64,000 nucleotides of DNA, taken from NCBI RefSeq assembly GCF_000005505.3, contig NC_016132.3:3720001-3784000 (forward strand), read 5' to 3'. The position numbers and the translations under genes were made by a program. Numbering within the stretch: the first letter of the stretch is position 1; each line of letters starts with the position of its first letter. Positions 11,708 through 23,656 of the stretch are shown here, in pieces. Origin of the DNA: Brachypodium distachyon. Taxonomy: Eukaryota > Streptophyta > Magnoliopsida > Poales > Poaceae. Below the pieces are notes generated by a model. That model was given only the letters and a program-made list of their open reading frames with translations, did not search any database and was not told where the DNA came from.

Positions 11708-12058
11708 GTGACTGGCTGATGTGCATATCCCTGATGGAAACCTAAGTGAGGGAACCTCCCCAGCTCCTGGCACCCTGAAGAAGCGTCGGCTGGTGTCGAT
11801 GGGACCTGGTACTCCACAGGCGTCCGGCAGTCGGCGCGTGCTGCTCACTTGAAGATCTGTTCTGAGTGTGGCCTGTCGATTTGTTAAGACCTGCTGTATC
11901 GAACTTATTTTCACTTGTGAGCTCACTTTAGGGGCATGCTGTTTTTGCTTTTCATTTAGTCTGCTGAAAAACTGAACATCTCCTGTAACTGGTTTGTGTT
12001 TCATTTCAATGAAATGGAACTGGGCGGGGCCTTTGGCTCTAAAAAAGTGACTGGCTGA
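11708..12058 (+). pseudogene. Retroposed, 5'-truncated mRNA copy
   Basis: The 12-mer GTGACTGGCTGA occurs at 11708-11719 and again at 12047-12058, and the second copy directly follows an A run (12041-12046). The 327 bases between read as the end of an mRNA. An open C-terminal coding tail (…PAPGTLKKRRLVSMGPGTPQ…RRVLLT, stop near 11851) is followed by a 3' UTR and a short poly(A). This is the structure of a LINE-mobilised, 5'-truncated processed pseudogene with target-site duplication. The parent gene is not in the window and I do not recognise it. Confidence 0.75.
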
Positions 12059-12265
12059 CACGGTCGCACTGACAAGTATGTACAATCACCATAACACAAG
12101 CATAGATATGCCGAAGATTTTGAAAGTAACTCTGTTGTAGGCTGTAATCGGGGAGATGTCTGATTTCCCCTAGCTGGTACAAGTGGAAAGCCGCGAGGAT
12201 CAAACTATCGAACTCGCCGACTCCCATATAATACAAAATACAAAAGAGGAGCATAAATTCATCAT

Positions 12266-15200
12266 CTAAGGCGAGTCAGACCCCTCCTCAGAGTCTGCAA
12301 CAGACTGTGAACGGTCATCTTCAGAGCCTGACAAGGAGAACTGCTTGGAGATGGGTGTTGGTCTTTGCCTTGTCGTTTTCTTCGTCATTGCTTCAGGGGA
12401 AATCTGCTCTGGGTGCACGGTTTCTTCAGAATCTTTCATATTTCTCCGACTCCGACGGAGCCCTTGTCGAGGCTTGGTATCAAGCCCACGGCGGACAGCA
12501 AGACGTGTCCTCTTACGCGTTACAAAAGCATCCTCCTCATCCGAGCTGCCCTTGTGGGGATCAGAAGCATCATTGTCTCCGTCACTGCTGGAGGAGCTGC
12601 CATCCTTGTCATTATAGTCTGAGACTTCGCCAGCATTGTCGTCGTCATCGTCATCAGAACTCAGGTCTCTGCACTTGGCATGCTGCTGTCCTCTATCTTC
12701 ATTATGCTCTGGCCTGATATCAGATCCTACATTGGCTCCATTGTCTCCGTGGTGAGGAACATGCTTTTCCGTTTTGCCTACTTCCTTGTGTGATTCAGAT
12801 TCCTTTGCTTTCCTGCATTGAAGTACATTGATTCTTTTCAAGAAGGATGTGTTGGCAGTTTCTCCAGGACAAATAAGTACATGAACAAGAAACGAGAATG
12901 CAATCCAACATTCATTTCTAATGTTTCTTCGAGGAGAAACAGACAGGGTGAAATCCCTCGAACCAAGTGTTCTGAGACATCCTTTTTTCTTTGGTTTTCT
13001 ATATGCACAAATCCCCAAACAGAAGTTGCAAACTGCACAGCATGCTTGCAAACAGTAATATCACGGACACACATTCAAAAGGCAGTATGCAGTACCGTAA
13101 GAAATCTGCTGATGCTTGTTTTGCACCGAAGCAACTAAATGCTAATTCCTGAGAAAGTAGGGAGAAAACAGCAGGGTGCTTTGAAGTTGAACTTACGCTG
13201 CAGCTTTTATTGCCTCCTTTATGGAACGATCATAATCAGCTGCACAAAAAACAAATACAGGTTATCGATCTTAAGAGATAGCAGGTAGTAAGAGAATATA
13301 AATCTTATTTATAAAGTAAAAACATATTGAGAGAAGCATAAAGTTGGCTACAGAATGAGGGATGCAACATGAGTTTCAATGCAACCAAGCTGCAGGTCAT
13401 GAATCCAAAGATCATTGTGAATGCAAGAATACTTGTGAAAAGATTTCATTCCATTTCATGTGTAAACAAGGATGTGCTGAATAGCAAAGCTCCTTACAGT
13501 AACTGTAGTTGACAGGTTTACGTGCACGCAATGAACGGGATTTGAAATCATCAGCAAAAGCTAAACTCTCAATCTTCTTCTGCTGACGTTTTAAGTCCCT
13601 CTCTTTCCTCTGCAAGTAAAAAGAAGTTGAAAAGATAAGAATGCACTGATAAATCATCAGCAAAATGAAGCAAAAGCTTGGTGCCAAGGGTAAATGCAGG
13701 CCATTCACAAAATGCAAGTGTCTTCGTGTTTCTAAAAACCTCAAGAGCTGATTACAGAAAAACATAAATGAAACAAAGTGGGAAGCATGTAGGATTGGAG
13801 GTTACCTTTTGAAACTTCTCCACAGCTGGAATGATATTTTCCTTAAGATGCTCCCCAATGACAGATTCAGACCGACCATTGCTGCATAACTTCTCCTGTC
13901 AAGATCGCATGTCAAGTATTGATACTAAAAAGTACAGACACAGAAATCATATCAGCAGGAACCCTAACTGATATTTCAATAAACTCATCGAGATTAGCAG
14001 CAGCTGTTTCCCAATGAATATTTGTAACTGGTTTTGTCAAACGGCCATCTTTTCCCTTCCAGTTCTTCTTAAAATCAATTGTTACATCTTCTTTGTATAA
14101 TCTATGGCCAAGAGTTGAGTCCCCAACGTACCTAACAAACAGGAAGATTTAAAATAACTGTGTCAGCAAGAAAACAATAGAAAAAAAATGTTCGTCAGCT
14201 CCATGGAGCCATAGCTCTACACCATATCACCCACACTAAGGGACGCCTCAATTACTTCTCTGGAATGTGAAATTGGCAGAAAAGAAACACTAAATGAAAA
14301 GGAGTCAAAGTCCAAGACTGCCAAGAAGATGTGGAGCATCACTTTAACGGAAGCATGTGAGGATACTAGAAGAGTTCTTACTGTGAATACAGTAGGTAGT
14401 CATTAAAGACCAAGAAGGACAATACCAAGAATGAAGGAAAAATTCTTTTCAACCAGCCACATTTATCTAGCATAGCCATTGAAATTATCTTTTGCATTTT
14501 TACAAACAATCGCTTTACTCACAGCTGAGCATTTAAATTTGATTAGCTATGTAAACGCTCCCAGTTGTCCAATATAGTTCGAGTATGTATATTACAGACT
14601 GCATCAACTTCTGTTTCCAAAGTTTCAGCTTACAATGTTGCAATATGCAGAACCAGCTTAAATAGGTGATATTGCTATATAGACAAAAGCTTACATAGGT
14701 GATAAGAAAATAACAGGATCACTGTCGTCATACGATAGTATATAAAAAACCAGCCCTTGCATCAACTGTTAAATCCTTAGATGCACCTGCAAAGTTGACC
14801 ACTGCCTGTCTAGGTCATGCAGGTCAGGCTGGTCTTTGACATATGGGCCTAGGGGCATATGAAGGCTTATCATAAGATGTCATGACCCAAGCTCTGGAGA
14901 GCGTAATCATGAGGGCTGCTGTGTTGTGGTGTGGTGAGAGGTAGGAGAGAGAGTTGATGGAGGTAAACCTCCGCTTTCTGGTTTCCTTGATAGATTGATT
15001 ACACAATATATGGACGTCTTCTTGAACCCCAAGTTATCAGACTCTTGCCCAACAAACTCTGGTTCTTTCCTATCTTCACAACTCTTTTGGAAACTAATTG
15101 ACTGACTTGAGAAACAAGGAAAATAAGAACCATTAACCGGGTTAAGCCTCAAGCTGCAGCCTGCAGGTTCTTCCCTAGCCTTACAAACATAATGCTGGTC

Positions 15201-17195
15201 CCATCTAGGACTTGGAATGATATAGGAGCATATCGGGTTTCGCCCCTCAAGGTTATAACCTCTTGCAGTAAAAACTTACTGCTACTGGTTGACTTAAAAG
15301 CGAACAGCAGTGACTGATTGACTGGAGATGATAGATTCCTGAAAATGCAATGAAGAGGGAAAGAAAATTACCCACCAATACGTAGTACCATTGCTAGCAC
15401 TCCCAAACTTTTCTTTCCGGAAGTTGGAAATATCAACTCCTTTCTTCATCTCATCATTAACGTAACATACTGCATCAGTTTGCTGCAATACAGATCATTT
15501 ATATCAATTCAATCTTTGGCAAAATACTCACAAATACTTTTAATATTCAGTTGATCAAAATGCCCAGGTAATTGACATTTGACCATTTGAAATCAAATTC
15601 CACAAAAAGCACTACCTCTGAACGAACTTCGCAGAGCGCTTTGAGTATGAACAAACGACTTATTGGGTCCTGCTCCTTATATGTCTCGACTTCCTTGCTG
15701 CACAGGCAAATATGTTGTAGTGAGAAAAAAATCAATAGAGTAGTACACACGCATAGCCTTATTTACAATGTGACGGTAGATGTAGATACCCAGGACTTCT
15801 TTTGAATGGGTTGGCTCCTTCAGCAACCTGAAGAAAATTTTTAGTAAGGCCTGGAGGAAGTCTATTTTATTTACATTAGTAAAAAAGCCAAACGATGTAG
15901 CAACCTACCCATGACCACCAGTCTGACAGTTCCTTGGCTGTTGCTATCACCCATCCATCATTGACATCCAGATTTTTCTTAACTGGTGGAATTCCCTGAT
16001 ACATTTGACCACCACAAGTCAGTAAACAATATCTGGGACAGACATGACATGGTACAACATAAAACGCATTAATACTTTATTATGTCAAAAGCAAGAACTC
16101 TTATAACATAGACTGTAGGGTCCCATGCACAAATACTCCATATATCATATAGTAAATGATGCAAAACTTCAGTTATAAATATGTAAACCATCAAAGCTAC
16201 GCTGCACATGTTCTGTTGAGAAATGCAGGCTCATCATGTTCTACAACCCGGAGGTATTAAGCAAAATTGATTCGCCTTGCCCTAGTGAGACATAGACACT
16301 AGAGACAAATAGTTCATGTGATATTTTCACTTAAGAACATAATTGATATTTTTCTGGAATGATGGGTAAGAATCTACATGAGATAAATAATTTCGTTAAA
16401 CAAAATAGTAGCCAGACAAATACATTGGTCTGATGAAAAGCAAATAAACAACTAATCAGATACTGTTTTTACCTACGTATCAGACAGATATGCATAATCA
16501 TATTTATATCATGAACATGAAACGAATGAGGTCACCCTGGTTTTCGTTTCATCAAACATTATCATGAATAACTAGCTATGCACAATATGCGTGACTGAAA
16601 ATAAGAACTACTCCTAGTTTTTTTCTCCCAAAGATCAAGTGATTACAGCATTAACAGATTGCATCAACTCAAAACACCCCCTAATACACACTCCAAACCT
16701 TCACTATGCAGAGATACCACTACGCATCTGATTTCTAAACACACAATCCCACTGTTGCCTGAAACAAATCAGATCACCAAAGTGCTATGCACGATCCACA
16801 CGAACCTAGCACACAAATTTAATAATTACGAAGTCAGCAAAAAAATGGTAACACTACCTTCAAAAGGGCAATGTGTATGCGAGCAAGGTCGTGGTTGTTG
16901 GAGATGAGCGCCGTCTCGATCTCCTCGGCCGAGAGCCCCAGGTTCTCCTCGATCACCGGCTCGAACACCTGGAAATCCGAAGCCGATTACGCCGAAGCAG
17001 AGCAAGCAGTTAAGGGGAAAAGAAAACCCTAGCCGAAGCGGGCAGGCTCACCATGAAAAAATGGAGAACGGAGGCGAGCTCCCACCGGCGCCGGAGAAGC
17101 ACGCGCGGATCCTCGGCGGGGGCCTCCTCCGGAGGTGGCGACGCCCGGAGCTTCGCCGGCGACAAGGGCTTCGCACGCTTCGCCGGCGAGGCCAT
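12266..17195 (-). CDS. DDR4: DDT-domain protein, DDR4-like (11 exons)
   Basis: Nuclear protein of the plant DDT-related family, whose members associate with ISWI-type chromatin remodellers. Exons on the minus strand: 17195-17052, 16968-16858, 15995-15909, 15827-15790, 15697-15616, 15482-15376, 14131-13969, 13895-13806, 13609-13498, 13239-13197, 12812-12266. All are GT-AG and the total is 1524 nt (507 aa). The DDT domain runs from about residue 40 to 88 (VLHFFMVFEPVIEENLGLS…), spanning the first intron. A WHIM-like region follows to about 190 (WSWVAEGANPFK…DPISRLFILKALCEVRSE…), then a basic coiled segment (KKERDLKRQQKKIE). The last exon encodes a Ser/Asp-rich acidic tail with DDDDDD and basic RKRTR and RRSRR patches. 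The frame is intact across every junction. The DDT-plus-WHIM order fits DDR4 better than the larger RLT proteins, which also carry a homeodomain. Confidence 0.88.
14132..15375 (-). other. Long intron 6 of the DDR4-like gene
   Basis: A 1.24-kb intron with no MITE termini, no open frame with a domain and no RNA gene that I can see. It contains short A/T runs only. Confidence 0.5.
15996..16857 (-). other. Intron 2 of the DDR4-like gene
   Basis: A 0.86-kb AT-rich intron. I see no nested element with clean termini and no coding content. Confidence 0.5.
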
Positions 17196-18197
17196 GGGGC
17201 GGGGAGCGTTGGGTGGGCGGGAAAGGGGGGAGATTTTGTGGGCAGGGGGCGGGACGGGAGGCGCGCGGTGGGGCGGCGCTGTTACTGGCCGATTATTATA
17301 GGCTGTGATTTTTCGAGCAGACCGGCAAATGTATTTTTAGGGTTTATACTCCAAGAAAACCTGGATTTAATCTTTTCTATTTGAGAAAAGAAGATGGATT
17401 TAATCGGATATTTCACTGCACAGTTTTAGAAAGAAAACCGAGGGGAAAACTGAGACCGTAGTCTTGATATCGTAATCTATTACCGATGTTAGTAATGTGC
17501 TTGGTTGCAACTTGCAAACGGGTGAGGAACCATCCAATTCCATGGTTCGGTATTTTGTTGAGAAAATAAAACGGTTAGACCCCGCTTGGCTCGCAGTTTT
17601 CTAGCCCATACCTGCGTATGTAAATATTTTCCGGCCAGCACACAAATCACCGATTTGATCACCGTTTTCGGTTTTTTTCACCCCCGGTTTGGATTTGTTA
17701 CGACCGAAAATTGATACAGATCGAAGGAGACCCTGTTTAGCTTCCGGGTGTATTAAGTGGTTTTCTTGTGACCGGTGGATTACAGCTGCAAAAAGAATCT
17801 CTTGGAAAATAATATAGTGCTCCCAAGCGGGGATAGATTTTATCCGGTTGATAGAATAGGGCAGAAGGAATGGTTCTATTATGTGTTTGATTCTGAAGAT
17901 GGAATAAGATGCCGATAAAAATAGGAGAGTGGGAGAGGAAGGGTCCGGATTCTGGTCCGTGCCGACCCATTCCGACCCCAAATTTGGGGCGGGTATGCGT
18001 CTCCGGACGCGGAACGAAGCGCCGCACGGTCCGTTTGGTCCACACGGGTCAAATCCTTTCGTATTCTCGGGGCCACTTGCCAGCGGCCCAACAACCCAGC
18101 CCTCGGGTCCTTTTTAATGGGACCGAGTCGACCCCATTCCCCCACCCCACCACATACTCCACTCACCCCAACGAAACCCTAGCTTCCCGCCGGCGAC
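17196..18197. other. Upstream region between divergent genes
   Basis: This kilobase separates the minus-strand DDR4-like start (17195) from the plus-strand small gene (18198), so it should contain both promoters. Bases 17600-17900 are AT-richer and read open on the minus strand without any domain. The last 60 bases are C-rich and end with AACGAAACCCTAGCTTCC, a typical grass 5' leader. Confidence 0.45.
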
Positions 18198-18554
18198 ATG
18201 GATCCCCCACCGTCTCGTCCGTCAGCGTTCAGTACGAAGTACGAACGCCGACCTCGATCAGGAGGGCGTCGCAGGAGGCGCGGCGTCCGGAAGCCCAAGG
18301 TCCGGCGGGAGGAAGAAGTAGCGACGCCGGAGGTGGAGACGATGGAGGAGGAAGCCCGCTATGTTGAGTTCTGGGTTCTTGGGCCTCCCAAGGAAGAGGA
18401 GGAGTGCCTCATCTTTCTTGTGACGAAGGCCTCATCGGAGCACAGCGCCAAGGAGATCGCCCGAGGGATGGCGGCAGACCGTGCGTTCGAATTTGCCGAC
18501 AAGGAGGTGGCGCCGCTGCTCCGGTTCCCCGGCGCCGACGAGGACGCTCAATAG
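18198..18554 (+). CDS. Small intronless protein, unknown function
   Basis: A frame of 118 residues that starts right after a GAAACCCTAGC leader, with GC-rich codons unlike the DNA on either side. Residues 18-36 are a dense Arg/Lys tract (RRPRSGGRRRRRGVRKPKVR) that could be a nuclear signal or bind nucleic acid. Residues 50-110 look like a compact alpha/beta fold (ARYVEFWVLGPPKEEEECLI…). I recognise no named domain. It could be a young or lineage-restricted gene, or a fragment of a larger one whose further exons I cannot find. Its stop at 18552-18554 is followed by low-complexity intergenic DNA. Confidence 0.5.
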   Translation: MDPPPSRPSAFSTKYERRPRSGGRRRRRGVRKPKVRREEEVATPEVETMEEEARYVEFWVLGPPKEEEECLIFLVTKASSEHSAKEIARGMAADRAFEFADKEVAPLLRFPGADEDAQ

Positions 18555-19358
18555 CTTCCGGGGTGGGTTATGAACCATTTTAGAAATTTAGTTTTCCTGA
18601 GTGGTTAACAACCCACTCTGGTATAACCATCTTTCCTCCCCTGGTGTAGGAGGACGAAGGCCGGTCCGGGGCCATTTTTTGTATCTACGAAATGAAGCGA
18701 ATTTCTTTAGGGTTCATGTTGTGTTCTTCTCCAAAAAAAAATTATTCTCAATTTGCGTCCCCTCACTAGACGCGCGTCCCGACCCAAATGGACGAAGGCC
18801 GGACTGTGACCATTTTCTGTCCGGCCCGCGACCCAAACAGACCAAACCGGACAGAAAAAGCGGTTCGTTTAGGTCGCCCCGCTGGAGTAGCCCTAACTCT
18901 TTTGAGAAATAAAATGTTTTCATTCCAATAATACTATATTCTAGGAACCAAACATGGGAATAATGCTGAAGTGCAAAAAAAATTCCATTACATTCCACCA
19001 TCTTCTAGTAGTAACCAATCACTGCCGAATTTTGTCTAAGTCAGACTTCTTTAAGTCTATAGAAAATATATTAATATCTATAATAACAAATAATTGTACC
19101 GTGACATGTATATAATGGCAGATGCAGTAAAATTAATTTGGAATCATAGATGTTAACTTAACTTACAACAAAGCCATAACATTTATATTTATGAAAACAA
19201 AGAAAGTAATTTCATTCTTCCAAAAAAGCGAGCTAGACTCTCCAAATTGGGTCATCTACCATGAGCGCTGCGAGATTCACGCATTGCTCAATTGAGGTTA
19301 CTCCAATGTACTCGAAATAAAATAGACGTAAGTACAAAAACAACAAGATATTCTAATA

Positions 19359-19439
19359 CTCCCTCCGATACTAAATTTCCGTCATTTTTTTAGTTCAAAT
19401 TTGCACTAAAACAACGATAAGAATTTAGAATCAATGGAG
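19359..19439. mobile_element. Short Stowaway-type MITE
   Basis: An 81-bp element beginning CTCCCTCCGATACTAAATTT and ending with the diverged inverse (AATTTAGAATCAATGGAG). TA lies on both sides. Confidence 0.75.
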
Positions 19440-20517
19440 TAGTACCTAACATGGTACGTACATATATTCTAATACGAAAACCAGATCTAAAACTAAATGC
19501 CGCAGAGAAAGTAGGTAAATTTTGCTTAAACAAGATTTGATTTCCATTGAATATGAACCCATGCAAATTATTTTTAAGAAGTGTATAAAGTGGTCTAGAA
19601 GCTAGATCTTACCGTAAAGTTTGCTATGACACAGAAAGGGATTGTCTAAAAGGAGTTATAGATCAAAAGATATGGGCATCTTAAAGATGACTAGTCAAAA
19701 CTGTTTACTCTTGAAAAACTTTGCCGTTTCATTGCCCAGCTACAGCTAGCGTGGCAGGGAATTGACGTAGGAGGGACGTGGCTCTTACCAGGTGGCCAAC
19801 GGCGAGGTCGAATGCGACGGGTCGAGGGGATGGTCTTGAAGGTTCGCAGTGATTTTACGAGTCCAACAGAGGCGGAGTTGATGTCGTCGGTGATCTCCTC
19901 CGACGGGAATTTATTGCCGGAGTTGAGCGGCGACGCAATCGGAGGCGGGCTGGGGTGACGGCGACACTGTTTTTTTTTTTGCCAACTGAGGGCACCTGTG
20001 GTTGGGGAGGACGCGTGACTTGATTTTCCGTAGTCGGAGACGTAAGCTTCTGGATGGCGAGGGCAGAGCTCCGACCGAGGCGCTAGGCCTCGGGGACGCA
20101 GCCACCGGTTAACCTTGTCAAGGCGATAGACAAGGGTAACGAAAGCCATGCATTAGGTGCAGGGGCGGTCCGGAGATTCCAGGGTTCTGGTGCGAGACTA
20201 GAACCTGACACCTTAATACAAACATCGAAATAGTAATCAATGGACGTATTTATGTGTATCAAAATTTGGCAATAAACCAGCGAATAAAAAATGACACGAG
20301 TAATTTATAGATATTCATCTCATCTTCCGTTTTGAAAAGTAGCAAGTCTTCAAAATTTTCTCCTAACATTGCTAGATGCAAAGTAATTGTCTTACTCTTG
20401 TCTAACTGAATACTAACACAATGCCACCAAATGCTAAATCGACTCAATAAAATCTTACCGATTATCACGAAGACTCATCAGGCACTCATGTTTTGCGTCG
20501 AACGTGGTACGATGGTT

Positions 20518-20772
20518 AGGACATCCTCAACAAGGGATGCTACACGAGTATCAAGAAATTAGTGGCCAATGTGGATGAGAGAGAAATGTCACAACAAAGT
20601 AATGGTTACTTGAAGAAGTAACAGGTACTACACGGATACCAAAAAAACAAAAAAGATGACATGTGGGTCCATCAAAAAAAAAATGAATAAGAAAAAATAA
20701 AACACATTGAAAAAAAGAGAGAAATTTTTTAATACTGATACTAGCTGGTACCTTGTTGAAGATGCCCTTAGC
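20518..20772. mobile_element. Non-autonomous TIR element (about 250 bp)
   Basis: The left end GGACATCCTCAACAAGG and the right end CCTTGTTGAAGATGCCC are inverted copies. The similarity continues for about 33 bases to GAGTATC / GATACTAG. The interior is A-rich. Length and termini fit a MITE; the superfamily is not clear. Confidence 0.65.
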
Positions 20773-20940
20773 GGAGTTCCAGCTCGAGGTGACGACGAGG
20801 CTACTCAGCCGCAGCGACGGGTGACAGCGTCTTCACGGACCGCGAGACCATGATGAAAGCTGTGTCCGCCAGGTTTTAAAACCATCATGGTCCAATAAAA
20901 AAAATATTCGCCATGATGTAACATGTCAATATAGGAAGTA

Positions 20941-21039
20941 CTACTTTTGTCTCAAATTTGCTCAAATACGGCTGTATCTATGTGTAAAAAATTTCTAGAT
21001 ACATGTAATATTTCGACAAGTAATTCTGACCGGAAAAAG
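20941..21039. mobile_element. Degenerate Stowaway MITE
   Basis: The interior (CTCAAATTTGCTCAAATACGG … ATACATGTAATATTTCGACAAG) matches the Stowaway family elsewhere in the window. Both CTCCCTCC ends have decayed. Confidence 0.65.
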
Positions 21040-21539
21040 TATAAAAAATTCAATAAAAACACATATAATTAAAATCCTAGTTGGCGTATTGGCAGGCTTC
21101 CTTTGCTCTCGATCCATCGGGAGAGGGAAAGTCGGGACGAGCGGAGCGGAAGAGAATTCAGCGAAGTATCGATCAGGGATCGTCTCCGAGACACGATCGA
21201 TGCTTAGCCCATTTAAATCAAACCCACTACATCAGATTGTTTCTGGGCTGACTTTTTTGTTTTTTGGGCTGACATTATAAAAGTATATTGGGCTGGACCA
21301 AAATCCTGGCACCCCTCTAGCTAGGCCAATGTGGTCCGGCCCCTATGCTTCTCGGTGACAAAGCCTACGCGATATTGATATTTGCCTAATTTTCTCGTCC
21401 GTTCGAACGAGTTGATCGATTGATCTCCCGAGCTCCACCTCAATTCGGCCTAGCTTTTGATTATGGGCTAGCCATCCAAGCCCATACATGGTCAATCAGT
21501 CAATCAACAAAGCACAAATAATGCTGGCAGATTCTCATA

Positions 21540-22030
21540 CGTATGGGCCTAGTACCATATGCACCTACCCCCCTTGTTTGCACGGTCCAGGGTGGCGGCC
21601 CGCTCGCCCCCTCAGGGTTGGGCCCGATTAGTTGCAACGGAATTGGGGAACGAATCTCTTTTTTTTATGAGGGAATTGGTGTCGAGGGGTCATCTCGACA
21701 ATGCCCAAGCTTGAGAGCTTTCGACTAGGGAAAGCACGGGATGCAATGTCAATCTCTTTGACTAACAAGGACTAGGGGACACAGAGATTACCCAGGTTCA
21801 GGCCCTCGATGAGGTAAAACCCAACGTCCTGCTCTTGGTGTTTTGTATTGATGATGATTACAGAGAAGTTATGAAGTATGGTGTGTAGATTGGATCTGGC
21901 GAGTGGGATGAGAATGGCGCGTCCTTCCCGATTTCCTCTCCTAGCCTTTTATATTTGGATGCACGATTTACATGCATGTAATGGCGAGCATGTTGCTTTC
22001 CCTTGGAGAAATACACAGTTACATGAACAA
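21540..22030. repeat. LTR-like fragment
   Basis: The stretch around 21780-21870 (ATTACCCAGGTTCAGGCCC … GAGGTAAAACCCAACGTCCTGC) reads like grass gypsy-type LTR sequence. I cannot find paired TG...CA ends with a target duplication, so boundaries are approximate. Confidence 0.3.
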
Positions 22031-22439
22031 TCATCGGAGAAACTAAGCAATTTGTTTTGTATAGCGGCTAATTAGCTACTTTGCTTGTTATAGCTTGTGC
22101 TCTAGTCGACCCAACTTGCAGAAAATAATATTAGCCATAACCTCTATTGATTAACTATGCAGCTTGCTTTAATTAAGAAAGAAAAAGATTTGATTGGAAC
22201 AAAACACCCACATACACACATTCTTTTAAAAGATGTCATGGACATGCTATATGTTTCTTTTCTCATCGGTTGCATAAACTTACATGAATGAATTAATCTC
22301 ATGAATATATACAAATTTTATGTAGTTAGATTATTGCATGTAATTTAACCTTCAGGGATCGAGATATAAATGCAAGACATATTTTCATGCTGGATACAGC
22401 AAATCTAAGGGTGAACATGCAAATTACTATGCCATATCA

Positions 22440-22900
22440 TGATGTTGATAACTCACATATAAGTGGATTGCGCGTCCTCTTTTCCCCATCAGTTAGAGAT
22501 TTTGGTTGAATTGGCTCGGAGCATGAAGCTCTACGTGGTATCAGAGCCAAGAGGTCTCGGGTGGGCGTGCTCCGCCGATCCGGGAGATTAGGCTCCTGGC
22601 CACCCTCTCTCTTTTCTTTTTTTCCTGTATTTTTCCCGGGATCCATCTTGGATCTCTTTGTACAGTGCTTCTCTTTCGAATTGAATAATGACGGAAATCG
22701 ACCATCTTTTTCTAAAAAAAAGAGGTCTCGAGTTCGGGACCTGGGTAGTGCAATTAAATTGTAACTCACTTTTGGTACACGTTTAGTCCTGTGAGCCACA
22801 CATGAGGTGATGATGGGGCAATTGAAGTATAAGTGGATTGCCTTTCATTTCCCGTCAGCTTAACTTTCGGAGAACTTGTTGGTGCATGTGCCACATTAAC
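22440..22900 (+). repeat. Dispersed repeat with PBS-like motif, interrupted
   Basis: About one and a half units of a roughly 200-bp repeat. The unit includes AAGTGGATTGC, a CCCATCAG or CCCGTCAG step, GTGGTATCAGAGCCAAGAGG and GAGTTCGGGACCTGG. TGGTATCAGAGCC matches the primer-binding site of many LTR retrotransposons (initiator Met tRNA). A second copy lies at 35490-35800. This copy is split by a retroposed insert at 22560-22719. Confidence 0.6.
22549..22730 (+). mobile_element. Retroposed 160-bp insert with 11-bp duplication
   Basis: AAGAGGTCTCG occurs at 22549-22559 and again at 22720-22730. Between them lies a 160-bp segment ending in TTTTTCTAAAAAAA, so the duplication directly follows an A tail. 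This is a 5'-truncated LINE end or a LINE-mobilised transcript, inserted inside the PBS-like repeat. Confidence 0.75.
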
Positions 22901-23543
22901 TTCCTCACAGACAATCTAGACGATCTCTTTTAGGCATCCAATAGCAAATGGGCGAGGTTCTTCGATCTGCCAACAGGTCCGCGCATGCTCAATTTATGAT
23001 ATTATAGACCGTGATTTCTCAATAATTGAACATGGATATAAGTTAGTGGACCGCCTCCCGCGGTCTTCCGATCCGTCAGCTCCCTGGTACCGAGAGAAGA
23101 CAAAGAGGAAGAGCTTCCAAGAAGAGAGGATTATTGCTTCAAGTTCCAGCCCTGTCAAATGAATGGTTGGGCTTACATTAAAGGATTCAAAAGCCATCGG
23201 TTTACAATATTGCCCCTAAGCACAAGCCGCTTGTCTAATTACAAGCTTGCCACCGGGGCACCAACTACTACATCTGATGGCTCATGTTTCCCTACAGCAT
23301 GGAGAAGATCTAGAAAAATAGAAACATTACGTTCGAAGGTGTTATTGTCATATATCATGAAGAACGTCGATTTGACTCTACGCGAGATGGTAGTTTTTTG
23401 CGGTCTCAACCACACCAAAATTAGGTGCCTAGTTTTTTTTTTTAATTTCTAAACCATATAATTCTCTCAACTGTTTTTTTAGCGCTGCTTCTATCTATCT
23501 TCTTCTTTGTTCAAAGACTTACCGGCCTATTATGCAATAAATA

Positions 23544-23656
23544 CTCCCTCCGATCGTAAATTGTTGTCGAAATATTACATGTATCTAGACGTTTTTTAAG
23601 AATAGATATATCCATATTTGGCCAAATTTGAGTCAAGAATTTAGAATCAGAGGGAT
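23544..23656. mobile_element. Stowaway MITE
   Basis: Begins CTCCCTCCGATCGTAAATTG after TA and ends with the diverged inverse AATTTAGAATCAGAGGGA. The interior carries the family's ATTACATGTATCTAGACG segment. Confidence 0.8.

Noticed and set aside
12307..12717. Plus-strand open frames over the last exon of the DDR4-like gene
   Set aside because: Antisense of a Ser/Asp-rich tail; the minus-strand reading continues an eleven-exon gene.
19691..20149. Minus-strand open frame of 152 codons
   Set aside because: No domain, sits among MITEs, and shows no splice partners or leader. Not distinguishable from chance.
22535..22740. tRNA-like box sequences (TGGTATCAGAGCC and GAGTTCGGGACC)
   Set aside because: The spacing and surrounding sequence do not fold as a tRNA. 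A PBS-type motif in a dispersed repeat explains it better.
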